Source: CBFGTV01 sp965652145 (GTDB lineage Bacteria > Bacillota > Clostridia > Peptostreptococcales > Natronincolaceae). Taken from it: a DNA stretch of 64,000 nt. Below are positions 32,971-41,593 of the stretch, piece after piece (the first letter of the stretch is position 1; the number at the start of each line of letters is the position of its first letter). The notes under the pieces are model-generated. The model searched no databases. It was not told the DNA's origin and worked only from the letters and a program-made list of their open reading frames with translations. The stretch covers positions 1 to 64,000 of the forward strand of contig CBFGTV010000007.1 of the NCBI GenBank assembly GCA_965652145.1, given 5' to 3'. The translations under genes and the position numbers were made by a program.

Positions 32971-33041
32971 CACTCATATAATGCCGATAATATGGATCGG
33001 AAGTATCTACCAAATGACCGTAAATCATTTGACTATGGGTG
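32971..33041 (+). ncRNA. Guanine riboswitch aptamer (purine riboswitch 1)
   Basis: P1 CACTCATA/TATGGGTG, P2 CCGAT/ATCGG with loop AATATGG, P3 CAAATGA/TCATTTG with loop CCGTAAA, and the joining segment GTATCTAC. These are the standard purine aptamer parts with the two kissing loops. The specificity base before TATGG is C (33033), which pairs with guanine or hypoxanthine, not adenine. It should switch off guaBA when guanine is plentiful. Confidence 0.96.
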
Positions 33042-33110
33042 AAATATATTATACGATCTGTCTTTTAAGGGCTTTATTCAGCGACGCCTGTTTAGGCCTG
33101 TTTTTTGCTT

Positions 33111-33163
33111 AAAGGCTGTATGATATTTTCACTCATTTACAGTGGATTTATCATACAGCCTTT
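33111..33163 (+). terminator. Expression-platform hairpin of riboswitch 1
   Basis: A perfect 15-bp stem AAAGGCTGTATGATA/TATCATACAGCCTTT with a T-rich tail. A smaller hairpin (GCCT/AGGC then six T) lies at 33086-33106 and may be the ligand-controlled terminator; I cannot decide between them by eye. Confidence 0.7.
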
Positions 33164-33282
33164 CTGTTTATTTATTTAACTTCAGCATTTTAATTTTTAC
33201 CTGGGGTTTTCAAGAGGCATGTATGATAAAAAGCTGTTGAAAAATAATAAAAAGAAGCAGAAAATGATAAGGAGGAATACCG

Positions 33283-34743
33283 ATGATGGAGGGCAAGCTA
33301 GTAAAGGAAGGATTAACCTTTGATGATGTACTGTTAATACCGGCCAAGTCTGAGGTTTTACCAAATCAGGTAGAAACCAGCACCAATTTGACAAAAACAA
33401 TTAAACTCAATATTCCCTTGATAAGCTCTGGTATGGATACGGTGACTGAGGGGAAGATGGCCATTGCCATTGCCCGGGAGGGTGGAATCGGTATTATCCA
33501 CAAAAACATGACCATAGAGGAACAGGCCTTGGAGGTAGATAAGGTTAAAAGAAGCGAGCATGGCGTTATTGTGGACCCTTTTTTCCTAAGTCCTGAGCAT
33601 ATTATTTCCGATGCCCTGGAATTAATGGAAAGGTACCACATTTCTGGTGTACCCATTACAACAAAGGGCAAATTAGTAGGAATTATAACCAATCGAGATA
33701 TTCGTTTTGAGTCCAACTATCATCGACCCATTGGAGAGGTCATGACCAAGGATAATTTAGTTACAGCCCCAGAGGGAATCACCATGGAAAGGGCCCAGGA
33801 AATTTTAATGACCCATAAAATTGAGAAGCTGCCCATTGTCGACCAGGAGGGAATGCTAAAGGGTCTAATCACCATCAAAGACATTGAAAAAGCCATCAAA
33901 TATCCCAATTCCGCCAAGGATCATCAAGGAAGACTACTGGTGGGGGCTGCGGTGGGTGTCACCAAGGATCTGAAGGAAAGGGTGGCAGCCCTGAGTCATG
34001 CCAAGGTAGATGTCATTGTGGTCGATACAGCCCATGGTCATTCTAAAGGGGTGATTGAGGCTGTTAGAAGCATTAAGGAAAAATATCCAGATCTTCAGGT
34101 GATTGCTGGAAATGTGGCGACCGCCGAGGCGACTGTAGATTTAATTCAAGCTGGTGCTGATGCCATTAAGGTGGGAATTGGCCCGGGCTCCATCTGTACC
34201 ACCAGGGTGGTGGCCGGTATTGGTGTACCCCAGGTTACAGCTATTTATGATTGTGCCATGGCTGCCAAGTCCTACGAGGTACCCATTATAGCCGATGGTG
34301 GAATCAAGTATTCAGGAGACATTCCAAAGGCCATTGCCGCTGGAGCCAGTGTTGTTATGATAGGTTCCCTCTTTGCTGGAACAGAAGAGAGCCCAGGGGA
34401 AACCATCATCTATAAAGGAAGAAGCTTCAAATCCTATCGGGGAATGGGCTCCATTGCAGCCATGCAAAAAGGAAGCAAAGACCGCTATTTTCAGGAAGAA
34501 AATCAAAAGCTGGTACCCGAAGGCGTCGAAGGAAAGGTTCCTTACAAGGGTCCTATTAAAGATACCATCTATCAATTAATGGGAGGCTTGAGGGCCGGAA
34601 TGGGCTATTGTGGTTCCAAAACCATCAAAGATCTACAGGAAAACGGCAAATTTATTAAAATTACAGGAGCAGGCCTTAAGGAAAGCCATCCTCATGATAT
34701 CAGCATAACAAAGGAAGCACCCAATTACAGCGTAAATGAATAA
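33283..34743 (+). CDS. guaB: IMP dehydrogenase
   Basis: A 486-residue IMP dehydrogenase, which oxidises IMP to XMP with NAD+, the first committed step to GMP. Seen: LTFDDVLLIPAKSEVLP near residue 10, two CBS domains at about 95-205, the flap and active-site cysteine in GIGPGSICTTRVVAG near 303, and GSLFAGTEESPGE near 380. AAGGAGG precedes a double ATG. It is controlled by the guanine riboswitch 240 bases upstream and is followed after 14 bases by guaA. Confidence 0.98.
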   Translation: MMEGKLVKEGLTFDDVLLIPAKSEVLPNQVETSTNLTKTIKLNIPLISSGMDTVTEGKMAIAIAREGGIGIIHKNMTIEEQALEVDKVKRSEHGVIVDPFFLSPEHIISDALELMERYHISGVPITTKGKLVGIITNRDIRFESNYHRPIGEVMTKDNLVTAPEGITMERAQEILMTHKIEKLPIVDQEGMLKGLITIKDIEKAIKYPNSAKDHQGRLLVGAAVGVTKDLKERVAALSHAKVDVIVVDTAHGHSKGVIEAVRSIKEKYPDLQVIAGNVATAEATVDLIQAGADAIKVGIGPGSICTTRVVAGIGVPQVTAIYDCAMAAKSYEVPIIADGGIKYSGDIPKAIAAGASVVMIGSLFAGTEESPGETIIYKGRSFKSYRGMGSIAAMQKGSKDRYFQEENQKLVPEGVEGKVPYKGPIKDTIYQLMGGLRAGMGYCGSKTIKDLQENGKFIKITGAGLKESHPHDISITKEAPNYSVNE

Positions 34744-34757
34744 GGAATGCCGAAAGG

Positions 34758-36299
34758 ATGGAAAGCATGAATAATGAATTGATATTGATATTAGATTTTG
34801 GTGGACAATATAACCAGTTAATCGCCCGTCGAGTTAGGGAATTCAATGTATATTGCGAGGTTGTTCCCTACAAGATTTCTGCTCAGGAAATCAAGGCAAA
34901 ATCCCCCAAGGGTATTATCTTTACAGGTGGTCCCGCCAGTGTCTATGGAGAAGGGGCTCCCAAGTGTGACCCCGACATCCTTCAGTTAGGAATTCCAATT
35001 CTGGGAATTTGCTACGGGGGGCAGCTAATGGCAGAATTTCTGGGGGGGAAGGTAAATCGTGCCAAAAACAGAGAATATGGCAAAACCACCTTAGAAATCA
35101 AAACAGCATCACCATTATTTAAGGGAATTGAAGAAAATTCAGTTTGCTGGATGAGCCACACGGATTTTATTGAACGGGCCCCCGAAGGATTCAGCGTAAC
35201 CGCCTCTACCCAGGATTGCCCTGTGGCAGCCATGGAGGATCAGTACAAAGACCTGTATGCTGTACAATTCCACCCAGAGGTAGAGCATACCCAAGGGGGT
35301 AAAGCGTTAATTCGGAATTTCTTATACGAAATTTGTGGTCTCAGTGGAAGCTGGACGATGAAAAACTATATTGCAGAGGAAATTAAAGCAATCCAGGCCA
35401 AGGTAGGTGACAGAAAGGTACTTTGTGCCCTATCGGGTGGAGTCGATTCCTCTGTTGCGGCGGTTTTGGTACATCAAGCCATTGGTGATAATTTAACCTG
35501 TGTTTTCGTCGATCATGGGCTACTGAGAAAGGACGAAGGAGATTGGGTAGAGGATATTTTTAAAAACCAGTTTAAAATCAATTTTATTCGAGTCAATGCC
35601 AAAGATCGATTCCTTAGAAAGCTTAAGGGGGTTACTGATCCTGAAAAAAAACGAAAAATTATTGGCGAGGAATTTATCAGGCTATTTGAGGAAGAGGCCC
35701 GTAAGCTAGGGGAGATGGACTTCCTTGTACAGGGAACCCTGTACCCCGATATCATTGAGAGCGGAACAGATACCGCCTCGGTCATTAAAAGTCATCATAA
35801 TGTGGGCGGTTTGCCAGAGGATATGGAATTTGATCTGATTGAACCCTTTAAATATCTGTTTAAGGATGAGGTCAGAGAAGTGGGTACTGAGCTGGGGCTG
35901 CCTGAGGAAATCGTCTGGAGACAGCCCTTCCCGGGGCCAGGTCTGGCGGTTAGAGTATTAGGAGAAATTACCGAAGAAAAGCTGGAGATTGTTCGAGAGG
36001 CTGATGCCATTGTGCGGGAGGAAATTAAAAAGGCAGGCCTCGATAGAGAAATTTGGCAATACTTTGCCGTCTTGCCAGATATTAAAAGTGTTGGTGTCAT
36101 GGGAGATGAAAGGACCTATGCCCACACAGTGGGAATTCGGGCCATCACCAGCTCCGATGCCATGACGGCCGACTGGGCCCGAATCCCCTTTGATGTCCTG
36201 GAAAGCATGTCCAGAAGAATTGTCAATGAAGTAGAAGGTGTCAATCGAATTGTGTACGACATTACTTCAAAGCCCCCGGCAACGGTGGAATGGGAATAA
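34758..36299 (+). CDS. guaA: GMP synthase (glutamine-hydrolysing)
   Basis: A 513-residue GMP synthase, converting XMP to GMP with ATP and glutamine. The class I amidotransferase domain (residues 1-195) has LGICYGGQLMAEFLGG with the catalytic cysteine and VQFHPEVEHTQGG with its histidine. The PP-loop ATPase has LSGGVDSSVAAVLVHQAI near 225. The C-terminal dimerisation domain ends PPATVEWE. Start is either ATG 34758 or 34767; no ribosome binding site is decisive. It is the last gene of the guanine-controlled guaBA unit. Confidence 0.98.
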   Translation: MESMNNELILILDFGGQYNQLIARRVREFNVYCEVVPYKISAQEIKAKSPKGIIFTGGPASVYGEGAPKCDPDILQLGIPILGICYGGQLMAEFLGGKVNRAKNREYGKTTLEIKTASPLFKGIEENSVCWMSHTDFIERAPEGFSVTASTQDCPVAAMEDQYKDLYAVQFHPEVEHTQGGKALIRNFLYEICGLSGSWTMKNYIAEEIKAIQAKVGDRKVLCALSGGVDSSVAAVLVHQAIGDNLTCVFVDHGLLRKDEGDWVEDIFKNQFKINFIRVNAKDRFLRKLKGVTDPEKKRKIIGEEFIRLFEEEARKLGEMDFLVQGTLYPDIIESGTDTASVIKSHHNVGGLPEDMEFDLIEPFKYLFKDEVREVGTELGLPEEIVWRQPFPGPGLAVRVLGEITEEKLEIVREADAIVREEIKKAGLDREIWQYFAVLPDIKSVGVMGDERTYAHTVGIRAITSSDAMTADWARIPFDVLESMSRRIVNEVEGVNRIVYDITSKPPATVEWE

Positions 36300-36408
36300 T
36301 AGTCCAGATGTGGCGAAAAACACGAACTATATAAGGTTGATATAGGCTTAATGTATGTATAAGTACAAATTAATTAACTTAATTTAACTAAAAATATTCG
36401 AAAAAATA

Positions 36409-36437
36409 TTGACCGACCGGATGAAATTTGTTATGAT
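36409..36437 (+). promoter_or_regulatory. Promoter of the purine permease riboswitch transcript
   Basis: TTGACC at 36409-36414, 17-base spacer, TATGAT at 36432-36437, about 33 bases before the aptamer. Confidence 0.75.
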
Positions 36438-36469
36438 TATTTCGTAATAAAAAATAAAACTGCATAGAT

Positions 36470-36540
36470 AGCTCGTATAATGTCGATAATATGGTTCGAC
36501 AGTCTCTACAGAATAACCGTAAATTATTCTACTATGGGTG
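36470..36540 (+). ncRNA. Guanine riboswitch aptamer (purine riboswitch 2)
   Basis: P1 AGCTCGTA/TATGGGTG, P2 GTCGA/TCGAC enclosing TAATATGGT, P3 AGAATAA/TTATTCT with loop CCGTAAA. The specificity position before TATGG is C (36532), so guanine/hypoxanthine is the expected ligand. It precedes the purine permease gene and possibly the purine biosynthesis operon behind it. Confidence 0.95.
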
Positions 36541-36627
36541 AAAGTGTACCTAGGGTTCCAGACCTCATTGCTGCTAGTGGTTTGGTCCGAGCGGTACAGG
36601 CATTTTAAATGCTACACCGAGGGGATA

Positions 36628-36683
36628 AAAGCCCGGACGGATAGGTTTCACTTATATAAAGGGTGCCTATCCATCCGGGCTTT
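36628..36683 (+). terminator. Expression-platform terminator of riboswitch 2
   Basis: A long stem AAAGCCCGGA-C-GGATAGG / CCTATCC-A-TCCGGGCTTT with one mismatch, then ATTTTAT. Between aptamer and terminator a hairpin GCATTT/AAATGC and GGACC-containing segments could form the competing structure. Confidence 0.85.
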
Positions 36684-36715
36684 ATTTTATAAATTTAAAC
36701 AAAGGAGGATGTTTT

Positions 36716-38062
36716 GTGGCTCAGGAAAAATCACTTTCAGGCTTAGATTCATATTTTAAGCTATCAGAAAACAAAACAGATGTAAAAACAGAAATTATTG
36801 CAGGTATTACAACATTTATTACTATGGCCTACATTTTATTTGTTCATCCAGAGATGCTGGCTTTGACAGGAATGGATTTTAATGCGGTATTTATGGCCAC
36901 CTGTATTTCAGCTGCAATTGGTACATTAGTTATGGGGCTCTATGCCAATTTACCCTTTGCCCAGGCACCAGGAATGGGATTAAACGCCTTTTTCACCTTC
37001 GGTGTGGTAATAGGTATGGGCTATAGCTGGGAGCAAGCCCTAGCAGCAATTTTTATTTCAGGAATCTTATTTATTATTTTAACAGTAACCGGAGCCAGAG
37101 AGGCGATTGTAGAAGCAATTCCTAATTCCTTAAAGCATGCCATTGGCGGCGGTATCGGATTGTTTATTGCACTAATCGGATTTAAAAATGCAGGTATTGT
37201 TGTTTCCAGCGAAGCCACCCTTGTGGAACTGGCCCGTTTTCAAGAGCCAGCAGTAATTCTGGCAGTAATCGGATTAATTCTTACTGGTATTTTAATGGCC
37301 AAGGGTGTTAAGGGGGCAATGCTGATCGGAATCATTGTCACAACCATTATTGGAATCCCCATGGGTGTAACTAATACCCAGCTATCCAAGTTTTCCTTAG
37401 ATATTACCCCAACCCTCTTTAAAATGGATTTTCCAGGTCTGTTAAAAATAGGTGAAGCTGGAGTTGTAGGGGCCCTAACCAGTGTTGCGACAGTGGTAAT
37501 TTCCTTCAGTCTTGTCGATATGTTTGACACCATTGGTACCCTCATTGGAACAGGTCAAAAAGCGGGTATGCTTGATGAAAAGGGTAAGCTTCCCAATATG
37601 GATAAGGCCCTCTTGGCCGATGCCATTGCAACAACTGCCGGAGCTATACTGGGTACTTCAACCGTCACTACCTTTGTAGAATCTGCAGCCGGTGTTTCAG
37701 AAGGGGGAAAAACAGGCCTTACATCTGTTACCACAGGAATCTTGTTTATTTTAGCCATCTTTGCAGCACCCTTGGCCCTGGTGGTGCCCAGTGCCGCCAC
37801 AGCGCCTGCCTTGATTATTGTAGGGGTATTGATGATGGGAGCTGTTACCAAAATAAACTTTGATGATTTTACAGAGGCCATGCCTGCCTTCTTTACCATT
37901 GCCATGATGCCCTTTACCTACAGTATAGCCAACGGTATTGCCTTCGGAATCATTTTCTATTGCCTGACTAAAACCTTTACAGGCAAACTAAAAGAAGTGC
38001 ATCCAACCCTGTTTATTCTGTCAATTCTCTTTGTGCTAAGATTCACCATATTACCCCATTAA
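36716..38062 (+). CDS. Purine permease, NCS2 AzgA/PbuG-like (guanine/hypoxanthine)
   Basis: A 448-residue membrane transporter with about twelve to fourteen helices, starting at GTG behind AAAGGAGG. NCS2/AzgA signatures: TEIIAGITTFITMAYILFVHP near residue 25, FAQAPGMGLNAFFTF near 83, the substrate-site DMFDTIGTLIGTGQKAGM near 270 and TSTVTTFVESAAGVSEGGKTGL near 318. This group (PbuG, PbuO, AzgA) imports hypoxanthine, guanine or adenine by proton symport. Control by a guanine riboswitch argues for guanine/hypoxanthine. A terminator lies between it and purK. Confidence 0.95.
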   Translation: MAQEKSLSGLDSYFKLSENKTDVKTEIIAGITTFITMAYILFVHPEMLALTGMDFNAVFMATCISAAIGTLVMGLYANLPFAQAPGMGLNAFFTFGVVIGMGYSWEQALAAIFISGILFIILTVTGAREAIVEAIPNSLKHAIGGGIGLFIALIGFKNAGIVVSSEATLVELARFQEPAVILAVIGLILTGILMAKGVKGAMLIGIIVTTIIGIPMGVTNTQLSKFSLDITPTLFKMDFPGLLKIGEAGVVGALTSVATVVISFSLVDMFDTIGTLIGTGQKAGMLDEKGKLPNMDKALLADAIATTAGAILGTSTVTTFVESAAGVSEGGKTGLTSVTTGILFILAIFAAPLALVVPSAATAPALIIVGVLMMGAVTKINFDDFTEAMPAFFTIAMMPFTYSIANGIAFGIIFYCLTKTFTGKLKEVHPTLFILSILFVLRFTILPH

Positions 38063-38078
38063 TCAGTACAAACTTCAT

Positions 38079-38108
38079 AAAGCAGCTAAGATTTTCTTAG
38101 CTGCTTTT
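38079..38108 (+). terminator. Terminator between purine permease and purK
   Basis: A perfect 13-bp stem AAAGCAGCTAAGA/TCTTAGCTGCTTT with a TTT loop and T tail. Only 50 bases remain before purK, with no clear promoter, so partial read-through into the pur operon is possible. Confidence 0.88.
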
Positions 38109-38157
38109 CTTAACCTGAGTTTATTGAAAATTGAAGCAATGGGAGGAAAACAGCTAG

Positions 38158-39330
38158 ATGAATTGTAATGATCAACCAAAAACCATAGGAATCATTGGGG
38201 GAGGCCAGCTGGGAAAAATGTTAATCCTTGAGGGAAAAAAGATGGGAATAACATTTGTTGTATTGGACCCCGATGGGGATTGCCCTGGGGCCTCCCTTGC
38301 TGATCAATTTATACAGGCAGACTATTATGATGCAGAAGGACTTAAGCGGCTGGCTGAAAATAGTGATATTATTACTTACGAATTCGAGCACATAGACGGT
38401 GAAATGCTGGAAAAGCTGGCAGAGGAAGGACACATCATCCTACCCAAACCCGGTACCCTAATCCTTATACAGGACAAATTAAAGCAAAAGAATTTTTTAA
38501 AAGGCCATGGTATTCCGGTAGGGGCCTTTCAGGAGATTAATGCTGTAGAGGATTTAAAGGAGATTGTCGGAAAATGGGGCCTTCCGCTGCTACTAAAAAA
38601 GCGAAGAGGCGGCTATGACGGAAGGGGAAACCTTCTGCTCCATAGGGAAATCTCCATTGAAACAGCCTATCAATTGATGGGAGCTGGCCGGGATTCCCTT
38701 ATGGCAGAGAAATATGTTCCCTTTGTCAAAGAGATTTCAGCCATTGCAGCCAGGGGATGGGACGGAGAAATCAAGGTGTTTCCCCTGGCAGAAAATATTC
38801 ATAAAGACAATATATTACATGAAACCCTGGTACCGGCTGAAATTTCCCCCTGCACCCAGGAGCAGGCCCAAAAAATTGTCAGGGAGGTCATGAAGCATTT
38901 TGATGGGGCTGGGCTCTTTTGTATAGAGATGTTTGTGCTGGCCGATGGGAAAATTTTGGTCAATGAAATTGCGCCCCGAACCCATAATTCAGGGCACTTT
39001 ACCATTGAGGCCTGTCGAACCTCCCAATTTCAGCAGCAGCTTCGGGCCCTATTGGCCCTGCCCCTGGGTGATACGAAGCTGATTAGTCCCTGTGTCATGT
39101 TAAACCTGCTGGGGGCCCAAAAATATCATGGGCAGGGTAGTGTAACAGGCCTTAAAGAAGCCCTCAGGCTTCCAGGGGTGTATCTGCATTATTACGGCAA
39201 AAAAGAAACAAGACCCCAAAGAAAGATGGGCCATATCAATATTTTGGCCGATACCCTGGAAGAAGCTAGATCCCTTGCAGAAGGGTTAAAATCAACGGTT
39301 AAGATAACAGGAGCCATTAAGGAGGAATAG
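38158..39330 (+). CDS. purK: N5-carboxyaminoimidazole ribonucleotide synthetase
   Basis: A 390-residue ATP-grasp enzyme that makes N5-CAIR from AIR, bicarbonate and ATP. Seen: IGIIGGGQLGKMLILEGKKMG at the N-terminus, ADYYDAEGLKRLAENSDIITYEFEHID near 58, the ATP-grasp core LLLKKRRGGYDGRGN near 145 and NEIAPRTHNSGHFTIEAC near 265. First gene of purK-E-C-S-Q-L-F-M-N-H-D. GGGAGG precedes the ATG. purE follows after one base, so the product passes straight to PurE. Confidence 0.96.
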   Translation: MNCNDQPKTIGIIGGGQLGKMLILEGKKMGITFVVLDPDGDCPGASLADQFIQADYYDAEGLKRLAENSDIITYEFEHIDGEMLEKLAEEGHIILPKPGTLILIQDKLKQKNFLKGHGIPVGAFQEINAVEDLKEIVGKWGLPLLLKKRRGGYDGRGNLLLHREISIETAYQLMGAGRDSLMAEKYVPFVKEISAIAARGWDGEIKVFPLAENIHKDNILHETLVPAEISPCTQEQAQKIVREVMKHFDGAGLFCIEMFVLADGKILVNEIAPRTHNSGHFTIEACRTSQFQQQLRALLALPLGDTKLISPCVMLNLLGAQKYHGQGSVTGLKEALRLPGVYLHYYGKKETRPQRKMGHINILADTLEEARSLAEGLKSTVKITGAIKEE

Positions 39331-39331
39331 T

Positions 39332-39856
39332 ATGAAGCCAGTGGTTGGAATTATTATGGGAAGTGATTCAGATTTACCGGTTATGAAGGAAGCCTGTGGG
39401 CTGCTGGAAGCCCTTGAAGTACCCTTTGAATGCCGAATCATTTCGGCCCATAGAACACCGGAGGCCCTCTATCAATATGCCCGGGAAGCAGATCAGAGGG
39501 GAATCAAGGTCATTATTGCCGGGGCCGGAGGGGCCGCCCACCTGCCTGGTATGACCGCCTCACTAACCCCCCTGCCGGTGATCGGTGTCCCCGTCAAGGG
39601 CAGACAGCTTGATGGATTAGATTCTCTCTATTCTATCGTCCAAATGCCCCCGGGCATACCGGTGGCCACAGTGGCCATTAATGGAGCAAAAAATGCGGGA
39701 ATTCTGGCAGCTCAAATATTAGCTGTTGAGGATTTTGAATTAAAGAAAAGACTCATTGCCTATCGGAAGGGGCTTCGGGAAATGGTAGAAGACAAGGCTG
39801 ACAAATTAACCAGCCAGGGCTATCAACAATACCTGGAGCACATGACAAGGGCTTAA
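39332..39856 (+). CDS. purE: N5-CAIR mutase
   Basis: A 174-residue class I PurE, which rearranges N5-CAIR to CAIR. Typical motifs: GIIMGSDSDLPVMKEA at residues 6-21, ISAHRTPEALYQYA near 40 and IIAGAGGAAHLPGMTASLTPLPVIGVPV near 68. Octameric in the known family. It begins one base after purK and its ribosome binding site (AGGAGG) lies within the purK end, showing tight coupling. Confidence 0.97.
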   Translation: MKPVVGIIMGSDSDLPVMKEACGLLEALEVPFECRIISAHRTPEALYQYAREADQRGIKVIIAGAGGAAHLPGMTASLTPLPVIGVPVKGRQLDGLDSLYSIVQMPPGIPVATVAINGAKNAGILAAQILAVEDFELKKRLIAYRKGLREMVEDKADKLTSQGYQQYLEHMTRA

Positions 39857-39882
39857 TGAAGTAGAAATAGGGGAGGTTTATC

Positions 39883-40596
39883 ATGATGGAACTGGAAAAA
39901 CAAGAAATGCTCTATGAAGGTAAGGCTAAAAAGGTCTTTAAAACCAATTATCCTGACCAATTGATTGTTTCCTATAAGGATGATGCCACTGCCTTTAATG
40001 GTGAAAAAAAGGGCACCATCGTCGATAAGGGCAGAGTAAACAATCAAATGTCGGCTATTCTATTCAAGGAACTGACAGCGGCAGGTATTGAAAATCATTT
40101 TATTGCCCTGTTAAACCAGCGGGAAATGGCTGTAAGGGCAGTGGAAATCGTCCCTCTGGAGGTAATTGTTCGTAATATTACCGCCGGCTCCATGGCCAAG
40201 CGTCTAGGCCTTAAGGAAGGTGAAAAGCTGACAAAACCAGTGCTGGAGCTTTGTTATAAAAATGATGACCTGGGTGATCCCCTAATTAACGACGACCATG
40301 CCCTGGCCCTGGGACTGGCCACAGGGGAGGAAATTGCAGAAATAAGGGAAACGGCCTTAAAAATAAATGATTTTCTGGGGCATTTTTTCCGCTCTAGGGG
40401 GTTGATTCTGGTGGACTTCAAATTAGAATTTGGTCGCTATCAGAATCGGATTATCCTGGCAGATGAAATTTCTCCCGACACCTGCAGGCTATGGGATTCC
40501 CATACCAGTGAAAAGCTGGACAAGGATCGTTTCAGAAGGGATTTAGGGGCCGTAGAGGAGGCCTACCAAGAGGTATTGCGTCGACTAAATCAGTAG
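39883..40596 (+). CDS. purC: SAICAR synthetase
   Basis: A 237-residue enzyme joining CAIR with aspartate using ATP. Seen: LYEGKAKKVFKTNYPDQLIVSYKDDATAFNG near residue 9, RAVEIVPLEVIVRNITAGSMAKRLG near 85, LVDFKLEFGR near 185 and ILADEISPDTCRLWD near 200. GGGGAGG is followed by two adjacent ATG codons; either may be used. Normal length for bacterial PurC. Confidence 0.97.
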   Translation: MMELEKQEMLYEGKAKKVFKTNYPDQLIVSYKDDATAFNGEKKGTIVDKGRVNNQMSAILFKELTAAGIENHFIALLNQREMAVRAVEIVPLEVIVRNITAGSMAKRLGLKEGEKLTKPVLELCYKNDDLGDPLINDDHALALGLATGEEIAEIRETALKINDFLGHFFRSRGLILVDFKLEFGRYQNRIILADEISPDTCRLWDSHTSEKLDKDRFRRDLGAVEEAYQEVLRRLNQ

Positions 40597-40608
40597 GAGG
40601 AATGGAAA

Positions 40609-40848
40609 ATGAAGGCAAAGGTGTACGTTACATTGAAAAAAAGCATTGCTGACCCCCAGGGCACAGCCATTCAAGGGGCCCTTAGCAAGATGGGCTATGG
40701 TAATGTGGAAGAGGTCAGAATCGGTAAGCTGATTGAATTAAACCTGAAGGGCCTTTCAAAGGAAGAGGCCCAGATACAGGTGAGGGAAATGTGTGAAAAA
40801 CTGTTGGCTAACACGGTAATAGAAGCTTATCAAATTGAGCTGGAATAA
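40609..40848 (+). CDS. purS: FGAM synthase subunit PurS
   Basis: A 79-residue PurS, the small bridging subunit of the three-part FGAM synthase found in Firmicutes. Sequence MKAKVYVTLKKSIADPQGTA, KMGYGNVEEVRIGKLIELNL and MCEKLLANTVIEAYQIEL matches the family end to end. AGGAGG precedes the ATG. Its partners purQ and purL follow directly. Confidence 0.95.
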   Translation: MKAKVYVTLKKSIADPQGTAIQGALSKMGYGNVEEVRIGKLIELNLKGLSKEEAQIQVREMCEKLLANTVIEAYQIELE

Positions 40849-40912
40849 GGTTGCTGGCAGCTTTATAATGCATAAATTTTAACAATCCGTGCAGGAGGTA
40901 GGAGGCTAAAAG

Positions 40913-41593
40913 ATGAGATTTGGTATAATTGTTTTTCCAGGTTCCAACTGTGATATAGATTGCTACCGGGCCCTAAAGGATGTCTTTGGCCAGGAGGTGG
41001 AATATATCTGGCACGATACAGCAGAATTGGGTCATTATGATTGCTTAATATTGCCGGGAGGCTTTTCCTATGGCGACTATTTAAGGTGCGGTGCTGTCGC
41101 GGGCTTCTCGAAGGTAATGGATACTGTTCGGCTTCATGCCCAGCAGGGAAAGCTGCTGGTGGGGATTTGCAACGGATTTCAAATATTAACGGAAATGGGT
41201 CTTTTGCCGGGGGCCTTGGTTAGAAATCAAAATCTAAAGTTTATATGCGATACAGTTACCCTAAAGGTAGAAAACAATCAAACCCCCTTTACCAATGGCT
41301 ATAGGGCCCACCAACTGATTCAAATTCCCATTGCCCATGGAGAAGGCAACTATGTGGCAGAGGAGGAAGTGCTTCAACAACTGGCGGACAACAATCAAAT
41401 TGTGTTTACCTATGCTGAAAATCCAAATGGTTCCATGAACAATATTGCAGGAATTTGTAATCGGCAAGGCAATGTACTGGGAATGATGCCCCACCCCGAA
41501 AGGGCCTGTGAAGCCCTTCTGGGAAACGAAGACGGAAAGGGATTTTTTCAGTCCATTCTGAACTATTTAGAAGGAGGCTATAAAAATGAGTAA
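40913..41593 (+). CDS. purQ: FGAM synthase glutaminase subunit PurQ
   Basis: A 226-residue class I glutaminase that feeds ammonia to PurL. Seen: FGIIVFPGSNCDIDCYRAL at the start, LPGGFSYGDYLRCGAVA near 46, the nucleophile cysteine in LLVGICNGFQILTEMGLLPG near 85 and MMPHPERA near 193 with catalytic His and nearby Glu. AGGAGG lies nine bases before the ATG. It overlaps purL by eight bases. Confidence 0.97.
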   Translation: MRFGIIVFPGSNCDIDCYRALKDVFGQEVEYIWHDTAELGHYDCLILPGGFSYGDYLRCGAVAGFSKVMDTVRLHAQQGKLLVGICNGFQILTEMGLLPGALVRNQNLKFICDTVTLKVENNQTPFTNGYRAHQLIQIPIAHGEGNYVAEEEVLQQLADNNQIVFTYAENPNGSMNNIAGICNRQGNVLGMMPHPERACEALLGNEDGKGFFQSILNYLEGGYKNE

